From a virus, in IMG/VR virus record IMGVR_UViG_3300025617_000038, positions 1-46,981 of that record: DNA of 46,981 nt. One strand, written 5' to 3'. Below are positions 14,583 to 23,595 of this stretch, in pieces. Position 1 is the first letter of the stretch; every line of letters starts with the position of its first letter. The position numbers and the translations under genes were made by a program. Under the pieces are notes generated by a model. It did no database searches. It worked only from the letters and a program-made list of their open reading frames with translations, and was not told where the DNA came from.

Positions 14583-17500
14583 TCAAATGTTGATTGTGAT
14601 TGTGATTGTATCGTTGGTGCCATCCGGCAAATCAAACTTTGCACATTCGATTTCCTCGCCTGAAAAATCGCCCGTATTTGAACCCAAAACCACTAATTCA
14701 TTGGCATTCGAAAATTGGTCGCGGAATGTCAATTGAACGGATGCAATGGTTATTGCCGTGTCAAATTCCAATTGGCCCCAATCGGTGCCGGTTGGGCTGG
14801 AAATTGTCCACCAATCGGTGCCGGTTTCATTCGCGTCAAAACATTTCCAAAATTCGCGGCCGGGATATGAATAACCCCACGTCACAACCAAACCGGCCAA
14901 TGATGTTGCCGATGTGAGTGCGGCGGACGGATGTTTTGTGCCGGTGGCGTTGGAACCTTCAAACATGTCAATATTGTATGCCATCACATATCGTGAACCC
15001 GGTTCGCCGCCATCGTGTTTGACCTGAAATCGCCAATGCGTAAACGTTCGCGATGGTGTCACGTCAAATGTTTCGATGGTTTCAAGGGATTGAAATTTAC
15101 CAGCATCTACGCCAACAATGCGCATTTCGTAATCGGTCGCAATGGATGTTGGAACAACAAATGACACGTTGCCCGATGAATCAATTGAAACCGGGTTGGC
15201 GGTGATTTCGGTGCCGCTTGAATCGTAAATGGCCCCCACATACGTTCGCCCGTTGACGTGATTTGAAATCGTCGCCGTGGCGTTTGCGCCTTGCTGATAT
15301 GAGCCGGACAAACCCGAAACAACCGGCGCGGCCGTGGTCAACAATCCCGATGTGATGCCGGTTTCGTCAACTTTGAAAATGGTGGTTCCATCGCCGTTTT
15401 TGATTTCGAATGATTGCCCGGTTTCGTTGTCGTCGTAATCCAAAACCACCACCACGTTTCCATTGGACCGAATTTCAAGGTCCGCCGGTTGATTCGGCAA
15501 CGAATTATTTGGTCCGATGATGGATGTGCCGCCGCTGGTGAACGTCAATCCACCGGAACCGATGATGGCACCATTGGACGTGAACGTTCCACCGCACGTC
15601 AAATCGGATGTGAACGTGGCCGAACCTTGCGCGGAAAATGAACCCAACGTTGAAATTGTCCCAATGGCGGAAATTGCGCCGGTCGATAAAATGGACGCAA
15701 ACGTTGGCGTGGATGAAACCGCAATGGTCAACGTGTCCGTGGCCGCGTTGGTGGTGACCACGGCGTTCGTTCCGGCGGCAATGGTCAACGTGTCCGTGGA
15801 TGAATCCGCCACAATGGATGATTGACCGGACACGGCGATTGTTTCAAATGCGTTGCCGCTGGTGCCACCACCACCGCCGGATGATTCGCCGTTGTTTCGC
15901 ACCGCCATCACGCCGTTTGACGCGGCGTGGATGACAAACGCGGCCGCCAAAACCATTCCGGATGCCGGTTCGGTTGTGGTCCATGTTCCCGCCGTGGTTT
16001 GCGACACAAACAACACGTCACCATCCGTGAATCCGGACAACGAAACGCCGCGAATGGTTCCCCTATCGAACACGACACCATCCGCGCCATTGGCAATGGC
16101 TTCGGCCGTCACGCCGATGAAATAACGTGCGTCAATTGTGCCGTCCGCAATCATTGGCGCGATGGTTTTGCGACCGGATGCGCCCAACGTCCCGTTGACG
16201 TACACCGGAACGCCGGCGGCGATGCTGGTGCCGGTATTGTTCCGACAAATCCACCAATCATTTTCCATGTCCACGGCCGCCGTTCCGATTCCCAAAACGA
16301 ACGCGGTGCGGTCACTATCAAAAACCATTTCGCCGTTGGCCGGTGTCAATTCCGCATTCGTAGCAAATGACAAACGTTCGGCAATGGCAACGTTCAACGC
16401 CTCGACCACATCGGCAAACGTGGCCATGCCCGAAACGCCCAACCGGCCCACCACATCCAATTCAAATGACGGCGATGAGGTGTTGACACCAACGCGGTTG
16501 CCGCGTGAATCGCCGGTGGCAAAAATGGCGGTGGATGAACCGGTGGATTCATCTTGCAAATCCACCACAAATTTTCCGGGCGATTGTTCCGAAATCGAAA
16601 CGGCCGTGTTGCCTGAATTGGATGTGAACGCCGCCGTGGTTTGCGTCAATGACATTTCCAAACCATCCGTTTTTCCATCGGCATAAACAACCTTCGTGAT
16701 GGTGTTGCCGGGGTCATCTTTGGGTTGAAACGTTCCCAGCAAATACGACAATTTGTTGGTCAACGAAACAACGGATGCCGCATTGGAATTGGTGGTTGAT
16801 TCCACCGAATCCAAATTGACGGATTGTGTGATGGTGATGAAATCGGTTTTGGTTTGAATGGCCGCCGTGGTTGATTCCAAATTGGCGATGGCCGTGCCGG
16901 CGGTGCCAACGGCGTTTGATAATCCGTTGGAATCGTTGCCCGGATTGAAACCGCCGGGCGTGACCTCATCGGACACGTTTTTTTTGCCGGTGGTGGCTTC
17001 GGTGATGTTGGTGGTGTCACGTTGAATTCGGGCCGCCTCAAAATCCAAAATTCGCGCATTGGTGTTCATCGTGAATTCCGTGAACAAAAACACGTCCGAA
17101 TCAATTTCAATCGTGTTCAACATGGTCACCAACGCGCCGATGGTGTTTGGTGCGGCCACATGGATTTGACCGGCCCAAATCGGAATTGGATTGCGCATGG
17201 TGCGCAAAATTTCATTCACGGCCAATCGGTTAATTCCAACGCCCGTCCCGGTGTAATTGGACGAATTCCAACCGGCGGCATCCGTCCAATCCGAACCATC
17301 CCAAATGGACAAAACGCCGCGTTCGGAATCGCTGATTCGGTCGCCCAACGTCACCACGTCATCAATTTTGATTGCGCGGTTCACCTCATCGCCAATTGCC
17401 GAAAATGTGATTTCGGAACCGCCGCCGTCCACGTCCGCACGATATGCCCGAACGTTTTGCGCAAAGTATGCCGGCGCATCCGCCACGTTCAAACCATCGT

Positions 17501-18923
17501 CAATGGCCACAAACGTTCCGTCATTGGTCACCAAATAAATTGACAACGTGATTTCCAACCCGGATTGCGTCGAAGGCAATGCGCCCGTTGTAAACGTCAA
17601 TCCAATGTTTTGATTTGTGCCGTTGTTGCGGTCGAATGGTTCGGACAAAAACGTTGTGGTTCCGCTGGTGCCGGACCAGTCCAACGGCCCGTAATTGGCC
17701 AAATCATACGTTCCAACCGAACCATCATCAAATCCGAAATTTCCTTGTCCACCAAACGTGATGGCGGCCGTGGCGTATTGCGAACCGCATTTGAATTGAA
17801 CGCCAATCCCAATGCGACCAACGCGTTCATCCGCGTCCGAAATTCCAAATGCCGGGTCCACGCCCGGCAACGTGACGTTCACCACGCCAACAAAATTGAT
17901 GAGTTGCCCGGCAAAGTAGTCAACGCCAAAATCCGTGATGGCCGTTGTGAACGCGTTTTGGGCTATATACGGCGACCAAACCACCGGCGCATTGCCGTTG
18001 TATTCGCGCGTTCGTTTTGCTTCGCTTAATGGCGGCGTAAATCGTTTCTCATTGCCGGCCATTTGGACCAAATCGGTTCCCGTGGCCAACAACGTTTCCG
18101 TGGCCGTGCTGGTCCCTACAAAATCGCCGTTGATGTCGTAATTATGAAACGCAATCGCCGTGTTGTTTTGATACGCGCCAATTGGCACAAAGTAGAAAAC
18201 GCCACCGGCCAAAAACAACCGGGCGTTTTGCGATTTGCACACGTTCCGCACCACGTCAAATGCCGTCATGAATTCCCGGTTGCCGTCATCGTCGATGGCC
18301 CAAAACGATTCATGATGCGTTCGGATGTTTTCCATGAACCGATTTGTCACGGACATGTTCGTTGCCTTAAAATCGTCGGCCACTCGAACGAAATCGTCAT
18401 TGGTTTCGAACGGATGCAACGCCCGTGTTTTGGCCAACGCGTTCACCAAATGTTCAATCAACGTGGCGTGGCCGGTGTACGCCGTGGCCGGGTCCGATTT
18501 GTATGCAATCCGTTTCAAATTGCCCAAATCATCGGATGCGGTCAACATGGATGAACGCGGCAATGGTTCGTTCATCATGGTCCATTGGTCGGATAACAAA
18601 ACGCCGAACCATTCCAATTGATACGAACCGCCAACCAATTTGTGAATGGTGACCGAAAATCGCGATTCGGCGGCCGTGGCCAACGCATTGATGAACGCCG
18701 TGTGTGCGGCGGTTTGTTCAATGAATTCGAATTGAACGGACGAACCAATGACCGGTTGAAAAACGTTTTCCGTGTCGCCTTTGTAAGACAAGGAAAACCC
18801 GGATGCGCCCAACGTGAATTCCGTTGGTTCCGTGCCGGCAAATTCGGAATCATGGATGTTGATTCGCCATTGTTGCCCGAACAAATCCGTGAATTCCGCG
18901 AAATATTTTGTTGCGTTTGCCAT
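14583..18923 (-). CDS. Large tail tip/fibre protein, 1446 residues
   Basis: This single long gene replaces the usual distal tail, hub and fibre genes. The N-terminal part (about 1-330) resembles baseplate-hub-like proteins of Bacteroidota siphophages (YFAEFTDLFGQQWRINI). The middle has repetitive Thr/Ser-rich fibre sequence with short beta repeats and a GVNTSSPSFELDVVGRLGVS motif typical of trimeric fibres. The last 150 residues (from RTFTHWRFQVKH) resemble a discoidin/F5-8C-like sugar-binding domain. It should contact the host surface. The C-terminal two thirds is nearly identical in unit B; the N-terminal part varies more. Confidence 0.82.
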   Translation of the reverse strand: MANATKYFAEFTDLFGQQWRINIHDSEFAGTEPTEFTLGASGFSLSYKGDTENVFQPVIGSSVQFEFIEQTAAHTAFINALATAAESRFSVTIHKLVGGSYQLEWFGVLLSDQWTMMNEPLPRSSMLTASDDLGNLKRIAYKSDPATAYTGHATLIEHLVNALAKTRALHPFETNDDFVRVADDFKATNMSVTNRFMENIRTHHESFWAIDDDGNREFMTAFDVVRNVCKSQNARLFLAGGVFYFVPIGAYQNNTAIAFHNYDINGDFVGTSTATETLLATGTDLVQMAGNEKRFTPPLSEAKRTREYNGNAPVVWSPYIAQNAFTTAITDFGVDYFAGQLINFVGVVNVTLPGVDPAFGISDADERVGRIGIGVQFKCGSQYATAAITFGGQGNFGFDDGSVGTYDLANYGPLDWSGTSGTTTFLSEPFDRNNGTNQNIGLTFTTGALPSTQSGLEITLSIYLVTNDGTFVAIDDGLNVADAPAYFAQNVRAYRADVDGGGSEITFSAIGDEVNRAIKIDDVVTLGDRISDSERGVLSIWDGSDWTDAAGWNSSNYTGTGVGINRLAVNEILRTMRNPIPIWAGQIHVAAPNTIGALVTMLNTIEIDSDVFLFTEFTMNTNARILDFEAARIQRDTTNITEATTGKKNVSDEVTPGGFNPGNDSNGLSNAVGTAGTAIANLESTTAAIQTKTDFITITQSVNLDSVESTTNSNAASVVSLTNKLSYLLGTFQPKDDPGNTITKVVYADGKTDGLEMSLTQTTAAFTSNSGNTAVSISEQSPGKFVVDLQDESTGSSTAIFATGDSRGNRVGVNTSSPSFELDVVGRLGVSGMATFADVVEALNVAIAERLSFATNAELTPANGEMVFDSDRTAFVLGIGTAAVDMENDWWICRNNTGTSIAAGVPVYVNGTLGASGRKTIAPMIADGTIDARYFIGVTAEAIANGADGVVFDRGTIRGVSLSGFTDGDVLFVSQTTAGTWTTTEPASGMVLAAAFVIHAASNGVMAVRNNGESSGGGGGTSGNAFETIAVSGQSSIVADSSTDTLTIAAGTNAVVTTNAATDTLTIAVSSTPTFASILSTGAISAIGTISTLGSFSAQGSATFTSDLTCGGTFTSNGAIIGSGGLTFTSGGTSIIGPNNSLPNQPADLEIRSNGNVVVVLDYDDNETGQSFEIKNGDGTTIFKVDETGITSGLLTTAAPVVSGLSGSYQQGANATATISNHVNGRTYVGAIYDSSGTEITANPVSIDSSGNVSFVVPTSIATDYEMRIVGVDAGKFQSLETIETFDVTPSRTFTHWRFQVKHDGGEPGSRYVMAYNIDMFEGSNATGTKHPSAALTSATSLAGLVVTWGYSYPGREFWKCFDANETGTDWWTISSPTGTDWGQLEFDTAITIASVQLTFRDQFSNANELVVLGSNTGDFSGEEIECAKFDLPDGTNDTITITINI

Positions 18924-18951
18924 GCCTGAAATTTCGGGAATTCATCGCAAA

Positions 18952-18982
18952 CAAAAACGCCACGCGAAATCGCATGGCGTTT
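18952..18982 (-). terminator. Hairpin upstream of the fibre gene
   Basis: AAACGCCA (18955-18962) pairs with TGGCGTTT (18975-18982), with additional GCG/CGC pairing inside. On the minus strand a T run follows (TTTTTG). It lies between the micro-ORF and the fibre start, so it may attenuate fibre expression from the promoter at 19431-19485. Confidence 0.68.
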
Positions 18983-19002
18983 GATGCTGGTGGTTTCATC
19001 TA

Positions 19003-19095
19003 TCAACCGACAATGAAACAAAATGTGCCGTTTGTTATTTCCTGCATTCCGTTTCCAAGATTGTTCACGGACCAATTATTGGGATTTGATTTCAT
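19003..19095 (-). CDS. Candidate 30-residue micro-protein
   Basis: An ATG at 19095 preceded by AAACAACACACATCACC opens 30 codons (MKSNPNNWSVNN..., ending FCFIVG). Its leader is nearly the same as that of other small cassette genes, which is the main reason to call it. The peptide is short and unrelated to the 31-residue ORF that follows the same leader at 36014-36109. Coding status is uncertain. Confidence 0.42.
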   Translation of the reverse strand: MKSNPNNWSVNNLGNGMQEITNGTFCFIVG

Positions 19096-19118
19096 GGTGA
19101 TGTGTGTTGTTTAATGAT

Positions 19119-19141
19119 GCCGCCCGGCGATTCCGGGCGGC
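19119..19141. terminator. GCCGCCCGG-family hairpin
   Basis: Perfect 9-bp stem (19119-19127 with 19133-19141) and loop CGATT. It lies between the 80-residue gene and the micro-ORF and has no T-tract of note. Confidence 0.55.
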
Positions 19142-19157
19142 GTTGATTGCTGGTGAA

Positions 19158-19400
19158 TTAGATGGCAACGAATTTGATTGATTCGATGCGAATGCCTTTG
19201 GCGATGGCTTGTGCGCGCCATTGTTTCGCGTAATCTTTCGCACGGCCGCCCGGAAACGCGGTGCGGCCTTTGTATTCCAAACGGATGTTTTCGGACCGGT
19301 GCGTTTCGCCGAAAATGTCGCGTTCGAAGGTCAATTCCACGGCGTAAAATTTGGCGGTCAACGTGGCGTTGAAATCGGTGGTGGTGGTTGCGGTGTTCAT
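19158..19400 (-). CDS. Unknown 80-residue cassette protein (first of three copies)
   Basis: No family recognised. It has a Thr-rich start (MNTATTTTDFNATL), then KFYAVELTFERDIFG, and a basic C-terminal helix (RAKDYAKQWRAQAIAKG). The protein sequence is unchanged at 36174-36416 and 42760-43002, although the DNA differs at several silent sites. The ATG at 19400 is chosen because the upstream in-frame codons (MNNAQHNTT) fall in the CA-rich leader shared by other cassette genes. Confidence 0.72.
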   Translation of the reverse strand: MNTATTTTDFNATLTAKFYAVELTFERDIFGETHRSENIRLEYKGRTAFPGGRAKDYAKQWRAQAIAKGIRIESIKFVAI

Positions 19401-19430
19401 CGTGGTGTTGTGTTGTGCGTTGTTCATGGT

Positions 19431-19485
19431 GTAAATGTACACAAAGATTCATCCCGCGCAATACTTTCGTGAACTTTTTTTTTCA
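19431..19485 (-). promoter_or_regulatory. Conserved phage promoter, copy Y of unit A
   Basis: Minus-strand TTGCGC (19456-19461) and TACATT (19434-19439) at 16-base spacing with an upstream A tract. It begins only a few bases after the tape-measure stop and leads into the 80-residue gene, fibre and lysis genes. Confidence 0.75.
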
Positions 19486-19490
19486 TTCCG

Positions 19491-21938
19491 TCAAAATCCG
19501 CGAACGCGTGACCGGTCAAACATCGCACGTTCGTTCGAAATCAAAATGTCATTTCCGCTAATGCGGCCGGTGACCACCACGTTCGTTCCGGTGTCACCAA
19601 TCAACGAACGCAATTTGTTCAATGGCGCGATGACTTCGGGGTTTGCGCGCGCGCCGGCATATTCGCCGACCAAACCGGCCACCGGCCCGGAAACAATGCC
19701 GCCATTGGCAAATCCGGTCAATCCCTTGAACACACCACGCACCAACGCCATTCCGGATGCAATCAACGTTGGAATGACAAACGCGGCCGCCGGACCAGCG
19801 TTGGCACCGGTTGCCGTGGCCGCTTGAATCGCATGCGCCGTGGCCGCCTTAAATGCCGTGTCAACGATGTTTGACAATGCTTGTTTCATTGCTTCGCGTC
19901 CGCCCTCCGCGCCCATGATGATTTGCGCAAATGCGTCACCGAATTGTTCGCCCATCATTTGCGCCGAATTGGCCATTTGTTCGAAAAACTCATTGGAATT
20001 CACCAATTCGTCATTGAACGCGTTGAACCATTGCCGGAATTTCGTTTGTTCGGGCAATTGCAACGTGTCCATCAACGATGGACCAACAACCAGTTTCCGC
20101 GTATCAATCGGCGCAACATCGGCCGTGGCCGCCGCTGGTGTATTCATCGCGGCATTTGGTTTTGCCGCACCACCACCACCACCGAACATTCCAAATCCCT
20201 TTGACAAGGTTTTGAACAAGTTTGAACCGGTGGTTTCGGTTTCCTCGAATTCGTAGCGCAACCCGGCCAAAAATTCGGCCGCGCCCGTCATCATAGATTC
20301 CCAACCGCCCAACAAATTCGATTCAACGCCAATGGCGTTCAAACCAAAATCAATCATGCCCAACAATTCGCCAATGAGGAAATCAACCCCACGCAAAATC
20401 AATTGGGCCGCACCAACCAAAACGTTGACCAATGATTGCCACATTCGGTCCCAATCGCCGGTGAACAAACCGATGAAAATGCCCAACGCATTTTGGATGA
20501 TGTCAAACGCGCCGGTCAAAACATCAACCACGAAATCAAACGCACGGGCAATTTTGTTGGTGATGATGTCGCCGAACCATTCCCAATATAACGTCAATGC
20601 CGCCACCAAAAAATCCCAAACGCCAACGATGGTATCAACGGCGGCAATGAACATGTTTTTCAGTCCGTCCAAAAACGCCACGCCATCGCCGGTGGTGAAA
20701 TATGCCACGATGGATTCCCAATTGGCCCGAATCAATGCCACGGCGGCAATCACGCCGGCCACCGCCGCCAAAACTGGTCCCGTTATTACGCCGGCAATCA
20801 AACCAAAACCGGCGATGATTTGCGGCAAAAAAACCAGCAACGGACCAATGGCCGCCGCGATGCCGCCAACAATCATCATGGTTTGCCGCATGGCCGGCGA
20901 CATGTTCGAAAATGCTTCGGCCACGCGCCCAACGAAATTGGCCAATTTTTCCATGGTCGGTGCCAACGCCGTTCCCAATGCGATTTGCGCGCCTTCAATG
21001 GCCGATTGCATCCGCGCCATTGCGCCGGCACTTGTGTTGTCCATGATTGCCGCCATGCCGGCCGCCGCACCATCGGCGTTCCGGAACGATTCGGTCAATT
21101 GGTCCACGCCGGATTTGTTTTCGCCCAAAACCAACAACGCGGTTTGCGCCCGGCGGCCAACCTCATCGAATGCCGCGTCCAATGTCAATCCGGATTCCGC
21201 CAATTGGGCCATTCGTTCCCCCACATCACCACCGCCGGCGGCCATTTGTTGAAATATCATCCGCAATGACGTTCCCGCTTGCGAACCTTTGATTCCGGCG
21301 TTGGCCATTTGGCCCAACATCGCGGTTGTTTCTTCAATCGAAACGCCGGCGGCCGCCGCGACCGGTGCAACATATTTCATCGCATCCTGAAACGATTCCA
21401 TGTCCAATGCGGACGATGAAAACGCGGTGGCCATGACATCGGTTACATGCGTGGTTTGCGACACGTCCAAACCGAATCCGCGCAACGTTGCGCCGGCAAC
21501 CTCGGCCGCTTGTGCCAAATCCGAATCCGTGGCCTGTGCCAACGATAATGTGGCCGCCGTCACGCCTTCAATTTCCGTGGCGGTGAATCCCAGTTTTGCG
21601 AATTCCAATTGTAACCCGGCCACATCGGATGCGGTGAAAATGGTGGTCCGTCCAAGTTCCTTCGCATTGGATTCGAGGCGCGCAAATTCATCGGCGGTCG
21701 CACCGGAAACCGCTTGAACCTTTGCCATGGCCAATCCAAATTGCGATGCGGTTTGGAATGACGTTGCACCAATGGCCGCCAATGGTGCCGTGACTGATGC
21801 CGACATGGTGCGACCAACGCGTTTCATGTTTCGGCCGAACGCGCGGAATTTTCCCATTGCGCGTCCAATTGCCTTGTCCATTGAACGCGTATCCAATCCC
21901 AACGTCACCAGCAATGAACCAATTCCCTTTGCCATCAT
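19491..21938 (-). CDS. Tail tape measure protein
   Basis: The 815-residue protein contains the TP901-type tape-measure core at about 65-240 (LAMAKVQAVSGATADEF..., then GFTATEIEGVTAATLSLAQA, then SIEETTAMLGQMANAGIKG). Hydrophobic helices follow at about 350-410, with a long helical C-terminal region. It sets tail length and is ejected with the DNA; at roughly 1.5 angstrom per residue this predicts a tail near 120 nm. It overlaps the chaperone stop by ATGA. A short block at about 41-68 differs sharply from the unit B protein. Confidence 0.94.
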   Translation of the reverse strand: MMAKGIGSLLVTLGLDTRSMDKAIGRAMGKFRAFGRNMKRVGRTMSASVTAPLAAIGATSFQTASQFGLAMAKVQAVSGATADEFARLESNAKELGRTTIFTASDVAGLQLEFAKLGFTATEIEGVTAATLSLAQATDSDLAQAAEVAGATLRGFGLDVSQTTHVTDVMATAFSSSALDMESFQDAMKYVAPVAAAAGVSIEETTAMLGQMANAGIKGSQAGTSLRMIFQQMAAGGGDVGERMAQLAESGLTLDAAFDEVGRRAQTALLVLGENKSGVDQLTESFRNADGAAAGMAAIMDNTSAGAMARMQSAIEGAQIALGTALAPTMEKLANFVGRVAEAFSNMSPAMRQTMMIVGGIAAAIGPLLVFLPQIIAGFGLIAGVITGPVLAAVAGVIAAVALIRANWESIVAYFTTGDGVAFLDGLKNMFIAAVDTIVGVWDFLVAALTLYWEWFGDIITNKIARAFDFVVDVLTGAFDIIQNALGIFIGLFTGDWDRMWQSLVNVLVGAAQLILRGVDFLIGELLGMIDFGLNAIGVESNLLGGWESMMTGAAEFLAGLRYEFEETETTGSNLFKTLSKGFGMFGGGGGAAKPNAAMNTPAAATADVAPIDTRKLVVGPSLMDTLQLPEQTKFRQWFNAFNDELVNSNEFFEQMANSAQMMGEQFGDAFAQIIMGAEGGREAMKQALSNIVDTAFKAATAHAIQAATATGANAGPAAAFVIPTLIASGMALVRGVFKGLTGFANGGIVSGPVAGLVGEYAGARANPEVIAPLNKLRSLIGDTGTNVVVTGRISGNDILISNERAMFDRSRVRGF

Positions 21939-22560
21939 TTTATCATTTGTCGCAACAATGATTCGCCATCAATTGCGGATTTTCGTTTTGGTTGTTCCCA
22001 CGGAAATTGGGCAATGTCCGTTGGGCGCAACCGGTGATTTTTTTTGGTGTGCGGTTGCAAAATGATTGTGGCCAACCATCGCGTCCGTTCCCAATTTTGT
22101 TGTTCTCGAATTTCGGTGATTTCGTGAAAACCACGAACCGCGCATTCGAATTCGTCAATGGTCATTTCAAAAAACGAAATCGGGTCAAACCGCATGTGGC
22201 CCAACCCGATTTCAATAATTCGGTCCAACGTCAACGATTCGGTCACCTCGTTTTCGTCGGATGTTTTTTTTGGTTGTTCGCGTCCAACAAATTTGCAACG
22301 CCCAACGCAACGTTTTCCATGTCGGAAATTTCGATTGAATCCAAAAATTCGTCCACCGACATTTTGAATTCGGTGCCGTTTCTTTTGCATCCGGCCACGA
22401 CAAAATGAAACGCCAATTCGCAAAAACCTTGAACATCCGGTTCACCCGGATTTGAATTCAATTGGGACAATTTTTTTCCCGTGGTTTCCTCAAAACGTTT
22501 CCACGCACCGATTGTGGCGCGCATTGGCCATTTCCGGCCGTCAATTTCAATTTCCGTCAT
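21935..22560 (-). CDS. Tail assembly chaperone, long form made by -1 frameshift
   Basis: Reading from 22560 in frame 0 and slipping back one base at A AAA AAA (22270-22264) joins the short chaperone to a second frame that ends at 21935. The product has about 208 residues. The second frame (TSDENEVTESLTLDRIIEIG..., ending GESLLRQMIK) has no good start of its own. This gpG/gpGT arrangement is a hallmark of long-tailed phages; the long form recruits the tape measure for tube assembly. The same slippery run is kept in unit B. Confidence 0.88.
22243..22560 (-). CDS. Tail assembly chaperone, short form (frame 0)
   Basis: This 105-residue product terminates at 22243 when no frameshift occurs. It is helical, with RATIGAWKRFEETTGKKL, then QGFCELAFHFVVAGCKRNG and MSVDEFLDSIEISDM, typical of gpG-like chaperones encoded between major tail protein and tape measure. 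It starts 10 bases after the major-tail-protein stop. Confidence 0.87.
   Translation of the reverse strand: MTEIEIDGRKWPMRATIGAWKRFEETTGKKLSQLNSNPGEPDVQGFCELAFHFVVAGCKRNGTEFKMSVDEFLDSIEISDMENVALGVANLLDANNQKKHPTKTR
22264..22270 (-). promoter_or_regulatory. Slippery heptamer for -1 frameshifting
   Basis: An eight-A run on the minus strand (22271-22264) provides A AAA AAA in the X XXY YYZ register of frame 0 (codons CAA AAA AAA CAT). Slipping gives AAA AAA ACA. No obvious strong pseudoknot was evaluated downstream. Confidence 0.85.
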
Positions 22561-22570
22561 CGCTGGTCAA

Positions 22571-23014
22571 TTATTGTTGCGCAAAGGTCACCGCGCCGTT
22601 GATGTCGAAATTGACGGAAAACTCTTGCGTTTCCTCGAATGCCGATGACAATTCAACGCTGGTGATGAATCCGGACATTTGGTAAACGCGGTCGCCATCA
22701 TCGGCACCGGTTCCCGTTGCGCCCACACGAATTTCAATGTCAATTTCCGTCCCGTTCAATTGGGCATTTTGGAATTCCTGAAAATTGAAATCGTTGCCGT
22801 AGGCAACAAACGCGGTCATCGCGCATGATGCCGATTTGAGTCCCGGCAAAATGTTTTTCCATCCGTCATCATCTTTGTTGGTGATGTCCCGAATATCGGT
22901 TGTGATGGTCACGGAACATTCCTTGACATCATTGATGACGGCGATTGTTCCGCCCGTTTCAACGGCCGCGAATTTTACGTTCGTGGCGTTGATGAATCCG
23001 GTTGATTGTGCCAT
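22571..23014 (-). CDS. Major tail protein (TP901-1-like)
   Basis: The 147-residue, beta-rich acidic protein contains ATNVKFAAVETGGT, CSVTITTDIRDITNKD and a C-terminal VELSSAFEETQEFSVNFDI, like TP901-1-type tube proteins that form the tail tube. Its position before the chaperone and tape measure is standard. The unit B copy (46163-46606) differs at only a few residues (S/T, T/S, T/A, A/E). Confidence 0.88.
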   Translation of the reverse strand: MAQSTGFINATNVKFAAVETGGTIAVINDVKECSVTITTDIRDITNKDDDGWKNILPGLKSASCAMTAFVAYGNDFNFQEFQNAQLNGTEIDIEIRVGATGTGADDGDRVYQMSGFITSVELSSAFEETQEFSVNFDINGAVTFAQQ

Positions 23015-23017
23015 GTC

Positions 23018-23257
23018 TTATTTCGTTTCATTGGTTTTTGAACGCCGCGTTCGCCGCGCCGCTGGTTTCGATTCCGGTGCCGGTTCGGCCGCTTCGCTTG
23101 CTTCGATTGTGGCGGCCGGACATGCTGGTTCCATGTCTGATTTCATGCAACCGGCGGCAATCATTTTGGTGAACGTGGTGTAGTTGACCGAATAAGTTTC
23201 GCCGGCCAAATATTTCAATCCGTTGATGGTGACGTTCCGTTGTGGTTTGATGTCCAT
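23018..23257 (-). CDS. Small tail-region protein, 79 residues
   Basis: It begins MDIKPQRNVTINGLKY and has LAGETYSVNYTTFTKMIAAG, a small folded N-terminal half. The C-terminal half is an Ala/Glu/Pro tail ending in basic RRTRRSKTNETK. The N-terminal half is conserved in unit B and the tail is not, which suggests a linker. The function is unknown; similar genes lie between tail terminator and major tail protein in related phages. Confidence 0.68.
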   Translation of the reverse strand: MDIKPQRNVTINGLKYLAGETYSVNYTTFTKMIAAGCMKSDMEPACPAATIEASEAAEPAPESKPAARRTRRSKTNETK

Positions 23258-23259
23258 GA

Positions 23260-23595
23260 TTCAAATTTAGGAATTTCGAACGCATCAATTGTATTGATTC
23301 GCGACAATCAATCCGTGATGGAATGTCGATGCCAAATTTGACGCATAGCCAAACGTGGGGCCGTTGGTCACCGCGTATGAAATTTGGTTGTCCTTTGTGC
23401 GATTGCCGAAAACCAAATTGCCGCCGTATTGCCTCAAATGTGGGTCAATGAATGGTGTGTAGGCACCACCCCACGCATTGACGTAATCGGTATATTCAAA
23501 CATTCCGACGAATTCGGAAACGTCCGCCAATCGCCATGATTGGCCGCCGTAATCCAAGGAATTTGCCCATTCAATCCATTCGGATTGCGTCAAAT
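23260..23595. repeat. Segment identical between the copies at the unit junction
   Basis: Positions 23260-23383 are identical to 46858-46981 (124 bases), and 23469-23595 are identical to 1-127. The first mismatches are at 23259/46857 and 128/23596. The 85 bases between (23384-23468) have no second copy in the window. The segment covers the 3' part of the tail-terminator gene. It is the longest exact match between units that I noticed; the next, near 1823-1928, is about 106 bases. Both window ends and the A/B junction fall in it. Confidence 0.9.

Larger units (their letters stand above)
1..23468. repeat. Unit A: first copy of a complete phage genome
   Basis: This stretch contains one full gene set of a siphovirus and aligns end to end with 23469-46981. 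The offset between copies is 23468 at the left end, 23402 at the capsid gene, 23300 at the fibre gene and 23598 at the right end, so the copies differ by several small insertions and one cassette rearrangement. Measured from the shared point in the tail-terminator gene, unit A is 23468 bp. Its start is not a natural genome end, because it falls inside a coding region. Confidence 0.93.

Noticed and set aside
22264-22271. Frameshift error in the tail chaperone gene
   Set aside because: The A8 run and both reading frames are preserved in unit B and match the known programmed frameshift layout, so it is not a sequencing error or pseudogene.
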